Of a stretch of 64,000 nt of DNA, positions 43,920 to 53,207 are shown piece after piece. Origin of the DNA: Stackebrandtia endophytica (lineage in GTDB: Bacteria; Actinomycetota; Actinomycetes; Mycobacteriales; Micromonosporaceae); assembly GCF_006716355.1 (NCBI RefSeq), contig NZ_VFOW01000001.1, forward strand, positions 4,774,001-4,838,000, read 5' to 3'. Position numbers and translations under genes: made by a program. A model generated the notes under the pieces. That model worked only from the letters and a program-made list of their open reading frames with translations, was not told the DNA's origin and made no database searches. Every line of letters starts with the position of its first letter. Position 1 is the stretch's first letter.

Positions 43920-44231
43920 GTGCCTGGTCTGTACCGACTGTTCTTTGCCGTGGCCATCGCCGAGGCGTGCTCCTGGGCCGGGTTGCTCGCCGGTATGTAC
44001 GTCAAGTACCTCGGTGGTGGAGCCGAGATCGGCGTCCAGATCTTCGGCCCCGTCCACGGCGCGCTCTTCATGGCCTACGTCGTGTTGGTCCTGTTGCTGG
44101 CCCGCCGCGACAACTGGAGCCTCGGCAAGATCGCCGTCGGCGTGCTCGCCGCGATCCCACCCCTGACGTCGATCTGGTTCGAGCGGCGAGTGTCCCGAAG
44201 CCTGCGCGAGCCGGCTCTGTCGACCGCCTGA
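43920..44231 (+). CDS. DUF3817 membrane protein
   Basis: A 103-residue protein with three membrane helices. FFAVAIAEACSWAGLLAGMYVKYL and the GPVHGALFMAY segment are the DUF3817 pattern (YdzA/MgtC-independent small actinobacterial membrane proteins). AAGGAG precedes the GTG start. Upstream, AGGTAAGCTTGCCC near 43876 resembles half an iron box (about 12 of 19 matches), too weak to call. Function unknown. Confidence 0.8.
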   Translation: MPGLYRLFFAVAIAEACSWAGLLAGMYVKYLGGGAEIGVQIFGPVHGALFMAYVVLVLLLARRDNWSLGKIAVGVLAAIPPLTSIWFERRVSRSLREPALSTA

Positions 44232-44830
44232 CGGGTGTTCGCCGGGCTCGACCGCGATTGATTGAGCCCGGGCGGGTTGATCGTCCGGGTGGATTGGTTC
44301 GCCGGGCCGCCCGGGCGGTTTGGGGCCGCTTGGGTTGCCCTGACTCCCGGCTCCCCGGCTCGCCGGCCCTGCTCCCTGGCTCCCCAGCCCTGCCTCCCTG
44401 ACTGCTCGGGCCGCCCGTCCGTATCCGCCCGTCAATTGCCCGTCGCGACCCCGAGTCGGCCGCCGCATTCCTGAAGCCAACCTGAAATTGGATTGACCGA
44501 TTTTTCCGGTTAAGGAATCGTTGTGCATGCTGTGAGGGTGGCTTGTCCCCCGGAATGGGGTGGGGCATGGGCTCACGGTGAAGCCCCCGTCACTCTGCTC
44601 GGGTCGTGATTCCCACTGAGCCCAGATGTGGCTGAGGGTCGTTGCCCCACCCACCCCCACCCAAGGTCACTCGTTCACGGGCCCGCTCCACTGTGCTCAA
44701 TCCCGCCCGTACGCCGCCCTGTGCCCAACCCCGCCCGTGCCCCGCTCTGCGCCCAATTCCCGCCCGTGCCCAACCCACCCCGCCGGGCGCGGGTGGTTCG
44801 GTGCGGCTGCGTGAGCACTTCACCCTCACC
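44232..44830. other. Gene-poor, cytosine-rich low-complexity region
   Basis: No supported gene. Around 44340-44405 the sequence repeats GGCTCCC-type words (CTCCCGGCTCCCCGGCTCG, then CTCCCTGGCTCCCCAGCC). Around 44698-44790 words such as GTGCCCAACCCCGCCCGTG recur at irregular spacing. Long minus-strand frames here (Gly/Arg-rich) are products of the base bias. Confidence 0.55.
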
Positions 44831-44924
44831 TCTCGCCCGAACCCCACCCTCTCGCCTGAACCCCGCCCGCTCGCCTGAGCCCGGCCCTCTCGCCCGAACC
44901 CCACCCTCCCGCCCAACCCCACCC
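44831..44924. repeat. 19-nt tandem repeat, about five copies
   Basis: Units start at 44831, 44850, 44869, 44888 and 44907 (the last 18 nt). The unit is TCTCGCCCGAACCCCACCC; copies 1 and 4 are identical and the others differ by 2 to 5 bases. Strong C/G strand bias: nearly all purines lie on the other strand. Confidence 0.85.
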
Positions 44925-45009
44925 ACGGGAACGGGCCGCGATCCGCATCCCCTCGCGTGGGCGAATCACGGCCCGTCCGGTTGCCGTCGGTGGTGTTCCA
45001 CCGGCTCTG

Positions 45010-45276
45010 TCACTTGCCGCGCAACACCTCGAGACGCTGCCGGAACTCCTCCTCGGTGACCTCGCCTCGGGCGAAGCGTTCCCGCAGGACCCCTTCGGCA
45101 CCGCTCTCGCGACGCCAGTGGGATCCGCGCCGCTTGAACAGCACCACGATCGTGACGATCACGGCCGCCCAGAACAGCGGAACCAGGAGAAACCACGGGC
45201 CGGGGGCAAAGCCGGCAGCGTGTGGGCCGTTGGCCAGAATGGTTTCGGCCAGTACGGTGTCGGTCAGTGTGGTCAT
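45010..45276 (-). CDS. Small SHOCT-domain membrane protein
   Basis: An 88-residue protein with one membrane helix (about residues 28-48, WFLLVPLFWAAVIVTIVVLF), a basic stretch, and a C-terminal SHOCT motif (VLRERFARGEVTEEEFRQRL). ATG 45276 is the start nearest the helix. SHOCT proteins are often linked to envelope or oligomerisation functions. It follows the response regulator gene below on the same strand, 147 nt away, and may be one of its targets. Confidence 0.8.
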   Translation of the reverse strand: MTTLTDTVLAETILANGPHAAGFAPGPWFLLVPLFWAAVIVTIVVLFKRRGSHWRRESGAEGVLRERFARGEVTEEEFRQRLEVLRGK

Positions 45277-45423
45277 GTCGATCAGCTCCCGTCGATTCGT
45301 TGTCCTCAAGTCTGGTGAGGAACGGACGATTCGGCGTCGGCTCGGCGGCGGCAATCGGTCTACCTCGGCGGAGGTAGGCCGCCGGGCGGAGGCTGCGCCG
45401 ACCGGCGGTGGTGGGTGCGGTCG

Positions 45424-46092
45424 TTATGCCCAGCCGGGCCGCACCAGCCCGGATTCGTAGGCGAAGACCACCAGCTGTGCCCGGTCGCGGACGCCCAGCT
45501 TGATCATCGATCGGCTGACGTGCGTCTTGGCGGTGGCGGGGCTGAGGAACAGCCGTTCGGCTATCTCCTCATTGGACAGGCCGGTTCCGGCCAGGGTGAC
45601 GACCTCGCGTTCCCGTTCGGTCAGCAGGGCCGCCTTCGCATCGGTGATCGGTTCCTTGGCGCGTTGCGCGAACTCCTCGACCAGTCGCCGGGTCACACCC
45701 GGCGACAGCAGGGCGTCACCGCGCGCCACGACCCGCACCGCCTGCAACAGTTCGACTGGCTCGGTGTCCTTCACCAGGAAGCCGCTGGCCCCGGCACGCA
45801 ACGCCTCGAAGACGTATTCGTCGAGGTCGAAGGTGGTGAGGATGATGATCCGCACCTGGCTCAACGCCGTATCGGCGGTGATTGCGGCGGTGGCGGCCAG
45901 ACCGTCGGTATCGGGCATGCGAATGTCCATCAACACCACGTCGGGCCGATGCTGTCGCACCAGCGACACCGCCTCGGTGCCACTGGCGGCCTCGGCGACG
46001 ACCTCGATGTCGGGACAGGACTCGAGCAGGGCACGGAAACCGGCCCGCACCAGGGCCTGATCATCGGCCAGGATCACTTTGACGACCGTCAC
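45424..46092 (-). CDS. LuxR-family response regulator (second two-component system)
   Basis: A 222-residue NarL-type regulator. The receiver shows LADDQALVRAGFRALLES and the phospho-Asp in VVLMDIRMPDTDG; the DNA-binding domain reads LTEREREVVTLAGTG with TAKTHVSRSMIKLGVRDR. Its start codon overlaps the stop of the sensor kinase gene, so the two are coupled. Confidence 0.92.
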   Translation of the reverse strand: MTVVKVILADDQALVRAGFRALLESCPDIEVVAEAASGTEAVSLVRQHRPDVVLMDIRMPDTDGLAATAAITADTALSQVRIIILTTFDLDEYVFEALRAGASGFLVKDTEPVELLQAVRVVARGDALLSPGVTRRLVEEFAQRAKEPITDAKAALLTEREREVVTLAGTGLSNEEIAERLFLSPATAKTHVSRSMIKLGVRDRAQLVVFAYESGLVRPGWA

Positions 46093-47135
46093 GACTCCAC
46101 CGTAACCGGCAGGCGCGCCGTCACCTCGAAGCCACCACCGGCGGCCGGACCGTAGCGGGCGGTTCCGCCGACCGCCGCAGCACGCTCTACTATGCCGGAG
46201 AGGCCGTTGCCCGGTATGACGGCGCCGCCGATTCCGTTGTCGCGCACCTGAATCGTCAGTTCATCATCGGTGGCCGCGATGGTCACGGTGACCTCGGTGG
46301 CCTCGGCGTGACGCAGCACATTGGTCAGTGACTCCTGAATGATGCGCAGCGCGGTCAAGTCCACCAGCGCGGACAGCGGAGGCAGCGGCAGTGGCCTCTC
46401 GACGGTGACCGTGATGCCGGTGCCGCGCACGCTCTCGACCAGGCCGTTCAGTTGTGCCAGCCCTCCGGTGGGGTGTCGGGGAGCGGCGGATTCGTGGTCG
46501 CGCAGACTGTCCAACGCACCCCGAAGCGCCGCCAGTGCCTCCTTGCTGGCCCCCTTGATGGCGGTCAACGCCTGTCGGGTCTGTTCCGGCCGTTCGTCGA
46601 TGAGGTGCAGGGCGACGCCCGACTGCACGCTGATCAGCGAGATGTGGTGGGCCAGGACGTCGTGAAGTTCCTGTGCCACTGCGAGGCGTTTGGCCTCGGC
46701 GCGTTGTGCGGCCTCGGCCGTCATCGCCCGCCGGGCCTCCCTGAGGCGTTCGGCGCGCAGTTGGAACGCCCATAGGGCCACCGCGACCACCACCGACAGG
46801 AAGACCGGCCCGCTACCGAGGTCGAGCAGGTAGTACGCCGCGCTCGACACCGCGGTGATCGCGATGACCGATCGGGGGTATCGCCGTGACCAGAACAGTG
46901 CCACCGGTCCGATCATGGCCACCAGGTAGGAGGTGATCGGCAGTGAGGCCGACTCGTTCCACATCCGGTCGGTCGGCCATTGGTCCGGTTGCCACTCGTC
47001 CCACCCGCGGTGGTGTGGTGCCTGCCATCGGCCTGACCAACGGATGCCGCCGAACTGGATGGTGCCGACGATCACCGGGACCAGCCACCACCACCAGGCG
47101 CGCCGCCGCTGTCGGTCGGCTGGTTGAGGGTTCAT
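46089..47135 (-). CDS. Sensor histidine kinase (HisKA_3 type)
   Basis: A 348-residue kinase. The N-terminal 130 residues carry four or so membrane helices after a Trp-rich start (RRAWWWWLVPVIV). The phospho-His lies in VAQELHDVLAHHISLI (near residue 160), and the ATPase domain shows ESLTNVLRHAEA, VRDNGIGG and GNGLSGIVERAAAVGG. This is the common DesK-like type of actinobacteria. ATG 47135 is preferred over the longer frame to 47171. Signal unknown. Confidence 0.92.
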   Translation of the reverse strand: MNPQPADRQRRRAWWWWLVPVIVGTIQFGGIRWSGRWQAPHHRGWDEWQPDQWPTDRMWNESASLPITSYLVAMIGPVALFWSRRYPRSVIAITAVSSAAYYLLDLGSGPVFLSVVVAVALWAFQLRAERLREARRAMTAEAAQRAEAKRLAVAQELHDVLAHHISLISVQSGVALHLIDERPEQTRQALTAIKGASKEALAALRGALDSLRDHESAAPRHPTGGLAQLNGLVESVRGTGITVTVERPLPLPPLSALVDLTALRIIQESLTNVLRHAEATEVTVTIAATDDELTIQVRDNGIGGAVIPGNGLSGIVERAAAVGGTARYGPAAGGGFEVTARLPVTVES

Positions 47136-47377
47136 GTCGCCACCGTATGTCGATGTGGTCACCCGCGGCATGGTTCAGCGGGAGTAGGTCGGGGTACGCC
47201 CGCGGGCGCAGGCGGGCGGACATGGTACTGATAAGCAGATCCCCGTCGCCGCAAGCGAAGTCGCCACCCGTGGCTCGATCGTGATGTGGCATGTCTAGCG
47301 TGGTACCGGTGGTAGGCGGTACGCTGCGGCGTCGGCGAAGCCCCCCCGGTGTGGAACTTAGCGTGGAAGGTTCAGCG

Positions 47378-48748
47378 ATGTCTGAGTACGGTATGGACAC
47401 TGCGTACGATCGCGGTGACGCGGTGTGTGTCATCGGGGCCGGAGCGTCCGGACTGCTCGCCATCAAGAACCTACGCGAACACGGTTTCAAGGTCGACTGT
47501 TACGAGAAGGACACCGCGATCGGGGGCAGCTGGAACATCACGCAGCGAAACAGTCCCATGTATGCCAGTGCTCATCTCATCTCGTCGCGGCCGTTGACCG
47601 AGTTTCCGGACTTCCCGATGCCCGACGATTGGCCTGACTATCCGCACCACAGCCAGGTCTTGTCCTATCTGGAGAAATACGCCGACCATTTCGGATTGCG
47701 GGACGCGATCTGGTTCGGCAGTGAGATCGAGCGGATCGAACCGGCCGACCGTGGCCGATTCGACGTCGTGATCCGGTCGGCGGCGGGCAGTTCCGGCCGG
47801 CGGTTGCGTTATGCGGCGGTCGTGATCGCCAACGGTCACAACTGGGATCCCTTCATGCCCGAGTATCCGGGCCAGCAGGCGTTTCGCGGTCAGATCATCC
47901 ACTCGGTGTCCTACACGGACGTCAGTCGGTTCCGGGGTAAGAAGGTCCTGATCGTCGGAGCGGGCAACTCCGGCTGTGACCTCGCCTGTGACGCGGCGGT
48001 GTCGGCCGACGCCTGCTGGCACTCGGCCCGCCGCGGCTACTGGCACACCCCGAAGTACCTCTACGGTAAGCCCGCCGACCAGGTCGACGCCGGGCTGTGG
48101 TGGTTGCCCGCCGGCTTGCGGCGCCGCTTCAGCGAACGGGTGATCCGCCGAGCCCTCGGTGACCACGGCCGATTCGGACTGCCCGAACCCGATCACCGTC
48201 TCAAGCAGGCCCACCCGATCGTCAACAGTCACATCTTCCACCACATCGGACACGGATCGATCGTTCCGAAGCCCGACATAGCGAGGTTCGACGGTCGCAA
48301 AGTCGTGTTCACCGATGACAGCGTGGTCGAGCCCGACCTGGTGGTCATGGCCACGGGTTACCGACCCCGCTTCAGTTTCTGTGAGCCCGAGCTGCTGGGT
48401 ATCAACCCCGACACCAACGGCTTCCCCCGGTTGTTCGCCCAATTGTTCTCCCCGGCGTCGGAGACGCTGTTCGTCGCCGGTCTGGTGCAGTCGGATTCGG
48501 CGCTGTTCCCATTGGTGCACTGGCAGACAGTGGCGATCGCGAAGTGGCTTCAGGTGCGCAACGCCAGCCCCGAACGGGCCAAGGAGTTCCGTTCCCAGGT
48601 CATCTCCGAGACGGGGCAACGCTTCAGCGACCCCAACATGATCGACACGCCCCGGCACACCCTTGAGGTGTCCAGCCGGCGGTACGCTGCCTCGATCGGG
48701 CGAATCATCGACACTTTGGACAATGGATCGGATGGTGCGGGCAAGTGA
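47378..48748 (+). CDS. Flavin-containing monooxygenase (class B)
   Basis: A 456-residue FAD/NADPH monooxygenase. The FAD motif is VIGAGASGLLAIKNL, the FMO/BVMO fingerprint FxGxxxHxxxY is intact as FRGQIIHSVSY near residue 172, and the NADPH motif is VGAGNSGCDLA. Such enzymes oxidise soft nucleophiles (N- or S-oxides) or perform Baeyer-Villiger reactions. ATG 47378 follows GGAAGG. Its stop overlaps the next gene, giving a coupled pair. Confidence 0.88.
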   Translation: MSEYGMDTAYDRGDAVCVIGAGASGLLAIKNLREHGFKVDCYEKDTAIGGSWNITQRNSPMYASAHLISSRPLTEFPDFPMPDDWPDYPHHSQVLSYLEKYADHFGLRDAIWFGSEIERIEPADRGRFDVVIRSAAGSSGRRLRYAAVVIANGHNWDPFMPEYPGQQAFRGQIIHSVSYTDVSRFRGKKVLIVGAGNSGCDLACDAAVSADACWHSARRGYWHTPKYLYGKPADQVDAGLWWLPAGLRRRFSERVIRRALGDHGRFGLPEPDHRLKQAHPIVNSHIFHHIGHGSIVPKPDIARFDGRKVVFTDDSVVEPDLVVMATGYRPRFSFCEPELLGINPDTNGFPRLFAQLFSPASETLFVAGLVQSDSALFPLVHWQTVAIAKWLQVRNASPERAKEFRSQVISETGQRFSDPNMIDTPRHTLEVSSRRYAASIGRIIDTLDNGSDGAGK

Positions 48749-49359
48749 GTCTGGAACTGTGGCAGCGGCGCATTCGCAAGGCGCCGCCGAGCCGGGTCAC
48801 CCGCGAGGTCGTCGAGAAGGGTGTCGACATCGATGGCGACGCCGCACCGGTGTTGTGCGTCACCGGTGATTCGCGAGGTGCCGGGGCGTTCGAGAAACAC
48901 TGGCTTCCGCACATCGTCATGCGCGGCCGTGCCGCATACGCGGTGAGCGTGCGTGGTCAGGGCAACACGCCGCGCGGCGACTCGGGAATGGCCGGGAAGG
49001 TGCACGACCTGGTGCAGACCGCGGTGTCGCTGCCCCGCCGGGCGATCCTGATCGGTCATGGTCAGGGCGCGCTCTGGCTGGCGCACGCGGCGACCCGCTA
49101 CCCGGTTCACGCGATGGTCCTGTTGGCGCCGCGCGGTCTGCGCCGTCCTCCGGCAGCGCCGGTCGGTGGTGCGAAGGTTCTGGTCGCCGGGTCCTCCGGC
49201 GACGGTAAGAGCCCGACGAAGCGTCTTGAGCAGGTCGCCGGTGAATATCAGACCGCGCCGCTGCTGTTCTCCGGAATCGGACACGACTTCATGACCGACC
49301 CCGGCTGGCAGGCCCCTCTGGACGCGATCCTGGACTGGCTCGACGAAGCCGACAAGTGA
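48745..49359 (+). CDS. Alpha/beta hydrolase-fold protein with a missing nucleophile
   Basis: A 204-residue protein with the alpha/beta hydrolase layout: VLCVTGDSRGAGAFE as oxyanion region, a lid-less core, and a C-terminal GIGHDFM histidine. The nucleophile elbow, normally GxSxG, reads GHGQG in ILIGHGQGALWLA, so the catalytic Ser is Gly. It is therefore probably not a hydrolase and may assist the preceding monooxygenase, with which it is coupled by a GTGA overlap. Confidence 0.75.
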   Translation: MSLELWQRRIRKAPPSRVTREVVEKGVDIDGDAAPVLCVTGDSRGAGAFEKHWLPHIVMRGRAAYAVSVRGQGNTPRGDSGMAGKVHDLVQTAVSLPRRAILIGHGQGALWLAHAATRYPVHAMVLLAPRGLRRPPAAPVGGAKVLVAGSSGDGKSPTKRLEQVAGEYQTAPLLFSGIGHDFMTDPGWQAPLDAILDWLDEADK

Positions 49360-49468
49360 CCTGTGTCGCCGAAAATGCGGACTCGGCTCGGTTGATCATC
49401 ACAGGCGGTTCTCAGCGGTGTGGCGGTAGCCTTGCCGCCGACCCTCGACAGGCGGCGACAGGATTGCG

Positions 49469-51268
49469 ATGAGCGACATCACCCACGAACCGGTGAATCC
49501 ATCCAAGGTCAAGGTCACCAGGGACACCTGGCGATCGTTGGGCCGGTACATCCGACCGCATCGGGGAATCATCCTCTTCGGAGCCGGGCTCGGGCTGATC
49601 GGCAGCCTGACCGGGCTGGTGCAACCGTTGGCCGCCAAGTGGGTGCTGGACGACCTGGGAGAGGGCAACGACCTCACCTCCGCGCTGATTCTGCTGTGCG
49701 GGGTGGTGGTCGCCGGGGCCGTCATCAGCGCGGTCAGCAGCTACCTGCTGGCCCGTACCGCCGAATCGGTGATCCTGGCCGCTCGTCGGAAGCTGGTGTG
49801 GCGGCTGTTGCGGTTGCGGGTCACATCGGTGGAGGACTCCGAACCTGGCGATCTGATGTCCCGGGTGACCGCCGACACCAGCCTGTTGCGTCAGGTGACG
49901 ACTCAGGCGGTCGTCAGTGGCGGCACCTCGATTATCACGTTGCTGGCCACCATCGTGATGATGTCCTTGATGGACGTACTGCTGCTGGCGGTGACGATCG
50001 GGGTCATCGGTCTGGTCGGGGTGATCGTCACGTTCATCATGCCGCAGATCGCCAAGGCCACCAAGGAATCCCAGGCCGCCGTCGGCATGATCGGCGCCGC
50101 GCTGGAGCGGGTGTTGGGTGCGTTCCGAACCGTCAAGGCCTCCGGTGCAGAACACCGGGAGGAGGAGAAGGTCGGTGAGGCCGCGCAGGGTGCCTGGGCC
50201 GCTGGAGTCCGCGCCGCCCGTTGGCAGTCCCTGGTGGGTGTCACCGCAGGGTTGGCGGTGCAGATCTCGTTCCTCGCGGTCCTGGGTGTGGGTGGTGCCC
50301 GAGTCGCCGCCGACGCGATGAGCATCTCCACCCTGATCGCGTTCCTGCTGTACCTGTTCTACCTGATCCCCTCGATCGCCGGAATCGTGTCGGCGCTGAG
50401 CCAACTCCAGGTGGGCGCCGCGGCGATCTCACGTATTGGCGAAGTCGAGTCGATGGAGATGGAGGACGTCCCCGACACCGCAGTCTCAAGGGCCGATGCG
50501 ACGCCGGCGGCCGTGACCTTCGACGAGGTCGAGTTCACCTACCGGCCGGAACTCGCCAACGTCCACCATGGAGTCAGTTTCGAGATTCCGCCGGGTGGAA
50601 TGACCGCGTTCGTGGGACCCTCGGGCGCCGGAAAGACCACGGTGTTCTCCCTGATAGAGCGGTTCTACTCGCCGACCTCCGGGCGCATCCTGCTGGACGG
50701 CCGAGACGTCGCGGACTGGCCGATCGGCGAGCTGCGCGCCGCCATCGGCTATGTGGAGCAGGACGCCCCCGTGCTGTCGGGCACCCTGCGTGAGAACCTG
50801 ACCTTCGGAGCCCCCGACGCCGACGACGACCAGATCACCGACGTCCTGCGGCGGACTCGATTGCAGTCACTGGTGGACCGGTTGCCCGAGGGCGTCGACA
50901 CCGTTGTGGGTCACCGCGGCAGCAAGCTCTCCGGCGGAGAACGCCAGCGTGTCGCCGTGGCGCGGGCCCTGCTGCGCAGTCCTCGTCTGCTCCTCCTGGA
51001 CGAGGCGACCTCGCAGTTGGACGCCGTCAACGAAGCCGCGCTGCGTGACACCGTCGCCGAGGCCGCCCGGTCGACGACCGTACTGGTCGTGGCTCACCGT
51101 CTGTCGACCGTGACCATGGCCGACCGGATCGTGGTCATGGACTCCGGTCGGGTCAGCGCGGTGGGAACCCACGCCGAACTGGTCGCCTCCGACCCGCTGT
51201 ATGCCGAGCTGGCCGCCACCCAGTTCCTCGCCGGCGGGGGCGTGCCGACACCGACCACCGCCGCGTGA
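49469..51268 (+). CDS. ABC exporter, fused membrane and ATPase half-transporter
   Basis: A 599-residue half-transporter acting as a dimer. Six membrane helices occupy about residues 25-310. The ATPase domain has Walker [11 protein letters not shown]-loop EQDAP, signature [15 protein letters not shown], Walker [13 protein letters not shown] and H-loop VVAHRLST. It belongs to the multidrug/lipid MsbA-like class. It is 110 nt downstream of the hydrolase gene; a shared transcript is possible. Substrate unknown. Confidence 0.9.
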   Translation: MSDITHEPVNPSKVKVTRDTWRSLGRYIRPHRGIILFGAGLGLIGSLTGLVQPLAAKWVLDDLGEGNDLTSALILLCGVVVAGAVISAVSSYLLARTAESVILAARRKLVWRLLRLRVTSVEDSEPGDLMSRVTADTSLLRQVTTQAVVSGGTSIITLLATIVMMSLMDVLLLAVTIGVIGLVGVIVTFIMPQIAKATKESQAAVGMIGAALERVLGAFRTVKASGAEHREEEKVGEAAQGAWAAGVRAARWQSLVGVTAGLAVQISFLAVLGVGGARVAADAMSISTLIAFLLYLFYLIPSIAGIVSALSQLQVGAAAISRIGEVESMEMEDVPDTAVSRADATPAAVTFDEVEFTYRPELANVHHGVSFEIPPGGMTAFVGPSGAGKTTVFSLIERFYSPTSGRILLDGRDVADWPIGELRAAIGYVEQDAPVLSGTLRENLTFGAPDADDDQITDVLRRTRLQSLVDRLPEGVDTVVGHRGSKLSGGERQRVAVARALLRSPRLLLLDEATSQLDAVNEAALRDTVAEAARSTTVLVVAHRLSTVTMADRIVVMDSGRVSAVGTHAELVASDPLYAELAATQFLAGGGVPTPTTAA

Positions 51269-51294
51269 CCCGACGCCCCGTCAAGCGAGTGGCC

Positions 51295-51343
51295 GATACG
51301 ACGACTGTCGAGCATAGACCGAAAATCCGACGGTCGTCGTATC
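51295..51343. terminator. Terminator after the ABC exporter
   Basis: GATACGACGACTGTCG (51295-51310) pairs with CGACGGTCGTCGTATC (51328-51343), 16 bp with one G-U pair, 17-nt loop. It lies between convergent genes. Confidence 0.82.
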
Positions 51344-51520
51344 CATGCCGGACTCCATGAGAACCGGTGGCGCGCAGTCGATCCAGGGGTAGACGGGCCG
51401 GATCCCCGGCGGGCCGGTGTTTGCCCTCTGTGGATTCATCACCGGGTGCCCTGTCGGCGTGGCCTCACGCGGGCACGATCCCCTCGTCGATCACGGAGCA
51501 GTTGAAAACGTGCTGGGAGG

Positions 51521-52093
51521 CTAGACGACCGCGCCGTTGTCGGGGTCCTCGTCGTCCTCGTCGGGCTCGGGACGCAGTCGCCAGATCAGCATCGCCGCAC
51601 CGCCGACGAACCCGGCGATACCGGTCAGCCGCCCCAGGTCCTCACCGACGTCGAGCACGGTCGGATACAACACCAGGAACAGCCCGCCGACCACCAGCAG
51701 CACCCCGAGGATCGCCGGCAGGGACGGCTTGGGCAACGGCCCCGGCGGGGGAGGAGTGAAGGTCTCCTCCTCGTCGTCCGGGTCGTCGGGAAGCTCGGCG
51801 TCCCACAGCTCCAGCAGCGTGGGGTCGTCCTTGTCGGGGCCGCGCGGATTGGATCCGGCCGTCGCCAGCTCCGGCTCACCACCGCCGGGTTCGGATGCCG
51901 ACTCCGGTACCGATTCCGGCGGGGACTCGTCGCGGTCGGTGGCGGTGGAGTCGGGCCATACCGGCGACTCGATACCGGCGATCAGCTCGGCGAACCGCTG
52001 GTCGACCTCGGCGGCGTCGAGATCGTGTTCGTCTCGGCGTCCGGCGGATTCGTCCGCCGGACGGTCACCGTCCTCGTCTCGTGATCCGCTCAT
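51521..52093 (-). CDS. Acidic membrane protein, uncharacterised
   Basis: A 190-residue protein. The first 125 residues are acidic and low-complexity (Asp/Glu/Pro/Ser), with FAELIAGIE near residue 35; two membrane helices follow (about 128-147 and 155-172, separated by a short loop), then an acidic tail. No known domain. The layout resembles small actinobacterial DUF308-like or regulatory membrane proteins. Its start overlaps the stop of the esterase gene, so they form a coupled operon. Confidence 0.75.
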   Translation of the reverse strand: MSGSRDEDGDRPADESAGRRDEHDLDAAEVDQRFAELIAGIESPVWPDSTATDRDESPPESVPESASEPGGGEPELATAGSNPRGPDKDDPTLLELWDAELPDDPDDEEETFTPPPPGPLPKPSLPAILGVLLVVGGLFLVLYPTVLDVGEDLGRLTGIAGFVGGAAMLIWRLRPEPDEDDEDPDNGAVV

Positions 52094-52884
52094 TCCGATG
52101 CCGCCAGGTCGTTGAGTCGTTCCTCGACGAAAGCCTCGCTGCCGTCGAACAGGATCTGCGCATCATAATCCAACGTGGCCACATGGTAACTACGCGGTAG
52201 GACGTGGTCGGCCACGTCTCGACTGCGGATTCCCGCCAGCAGCATCTGAGTGTTGCGCGGATCGACGACGTGGTCGATGGCGCTGTGGTAAATCCGGATC
52301 GGCAGGGTGACCTTGGCCAAATCGGTGCGAACCGTTTTCCACAGTTGTCTCAGTGAGTTCAACGCCGGGAGTGGTACCCGGGCGTAACTGGTTTCGAATA
52401 CCCCGGGTTGCGCGATATCGCTGCCGATTCCGGCGACGCTGCGCACCACCGGATGAATCATCGGGACCAGGTAATTCACGGTGAACCGGGGGTCGAACAG
52501 GGAGGGGTTGCAGACCACCACACCCGCCAGTTCGTCGCCTCGCAATTGTGCCAATCGCAGCACCAGGGTCGCGCCCATCGAATGACCGAACGCGAATACC
52601 GGTTTGCCCAACGACAACGCGGTGTCGACGGTCTTCTCCAGTTCCGCGTACCAGTCGGGCCATCGGGTGCGTGCCATGTCCTGCCACCGGGTGCCGTGGC
52701 CGGGCAGCCGTGGTCCCAGGCTGGTGTAACCGGCCTTGTGCATGTGCTCGGCCCAGGGTCGCACCGAGGCCGGGGTGCCGGTGAATCCGTGGCAGGCCAC
52801 GATGGTGGCGGGTGAATCCGGTCCGGCGTCAAGATTGAACGCCTCGGCTCCGTCCAGTACAGCCACGTGTCGCACCTTTCTCAT
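52090..52884 (-). CDS. Alpha/beta hydrolase, carboxylesterase/monoacylglycerol lipase type
   Basis: A 264-residue esterase. The oxyanion segment is ACHGFTGTPAS, the nucleophile elbow GHSMGATL (Ser near residue 100), then an Asp in AIDHVVDPRN and the His in RSYHVATLDYDA. These are typical of the thermostable Est30-like/monoacylglycerol lipase group. ATG 52884 gives MRKVRHVAVLDGAEAF. It is coupled to the acidic membrane protein gene below. Probably acts on short or medium acyl esters. Confidence 0.88.
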   Translation of the reverse strand: MRKVRHVAVLDGAEAFNLDAGPDSPATIVACHGFTGTPASVRPWAEHMHKAGYTSLGPRLPGHGTRWQDMARTRWPDWYAELEKTVDTALSLGKPVFAFGHSMGATLVLRLAQLRGDELAGVVVCNPSLFDPRFTVNYLVPMIHPVVRSVAGIGSDIAQPGVFETSYARVPLPALNSLRQLWKTVRTDLAKVTLPIRIYHSAIDHVVDPRNTQMLLAGIRSRDVADHVLPRSYHVATLDYDAQILFDGSEAFVEERLNDLAASE

Positions 52885-53207
52885 CGTGCGCGGTCCTCAA
52901 ATCTTCGCACGTCCGGGCCCGCATAGCCAAGCATGGTGCCCAGGCTGACACGGTCGGCAGGTCACAACTTGTCGACAGAGTCGGCTGCGGGGGCTGCGCG
53001 AGTTGGGCGGCATGAGTAGGCTTGACGAGGTTCCGGCAGTAGATGCTGTCCTGCTGCGGAAGTCCCTGACACGTCGTATTGCGGCGTTGTCGCCGGTCTG
53101 AATACCGGTTCCGCGTTGCACTGCTCGGTCGGGAACTCCCTCGCGACGGACGATCCACCACCAGAGCCTCTGAACACCATTGGATTGGAATAGAGGAGAT
53201 CCGCGCC
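52885..53207. other. Intergenic region between esterase and plsC
   Basis: About 320 bases. The plsC frame stays open through part of it but its translation there is Arg-rich and unconserved. AGAGGAG (53191-53197) is a good ribosome site for TTG 53208. Nothing else recognised. Confidence 0.45.

Noticed and set aside
44590-44922. Gly/Arg-rich minus-strand frame resembling an RGG protein
   Set aside because: Arises from C-rich tandem repeats; no ribosome site and the composition follows the base bias.
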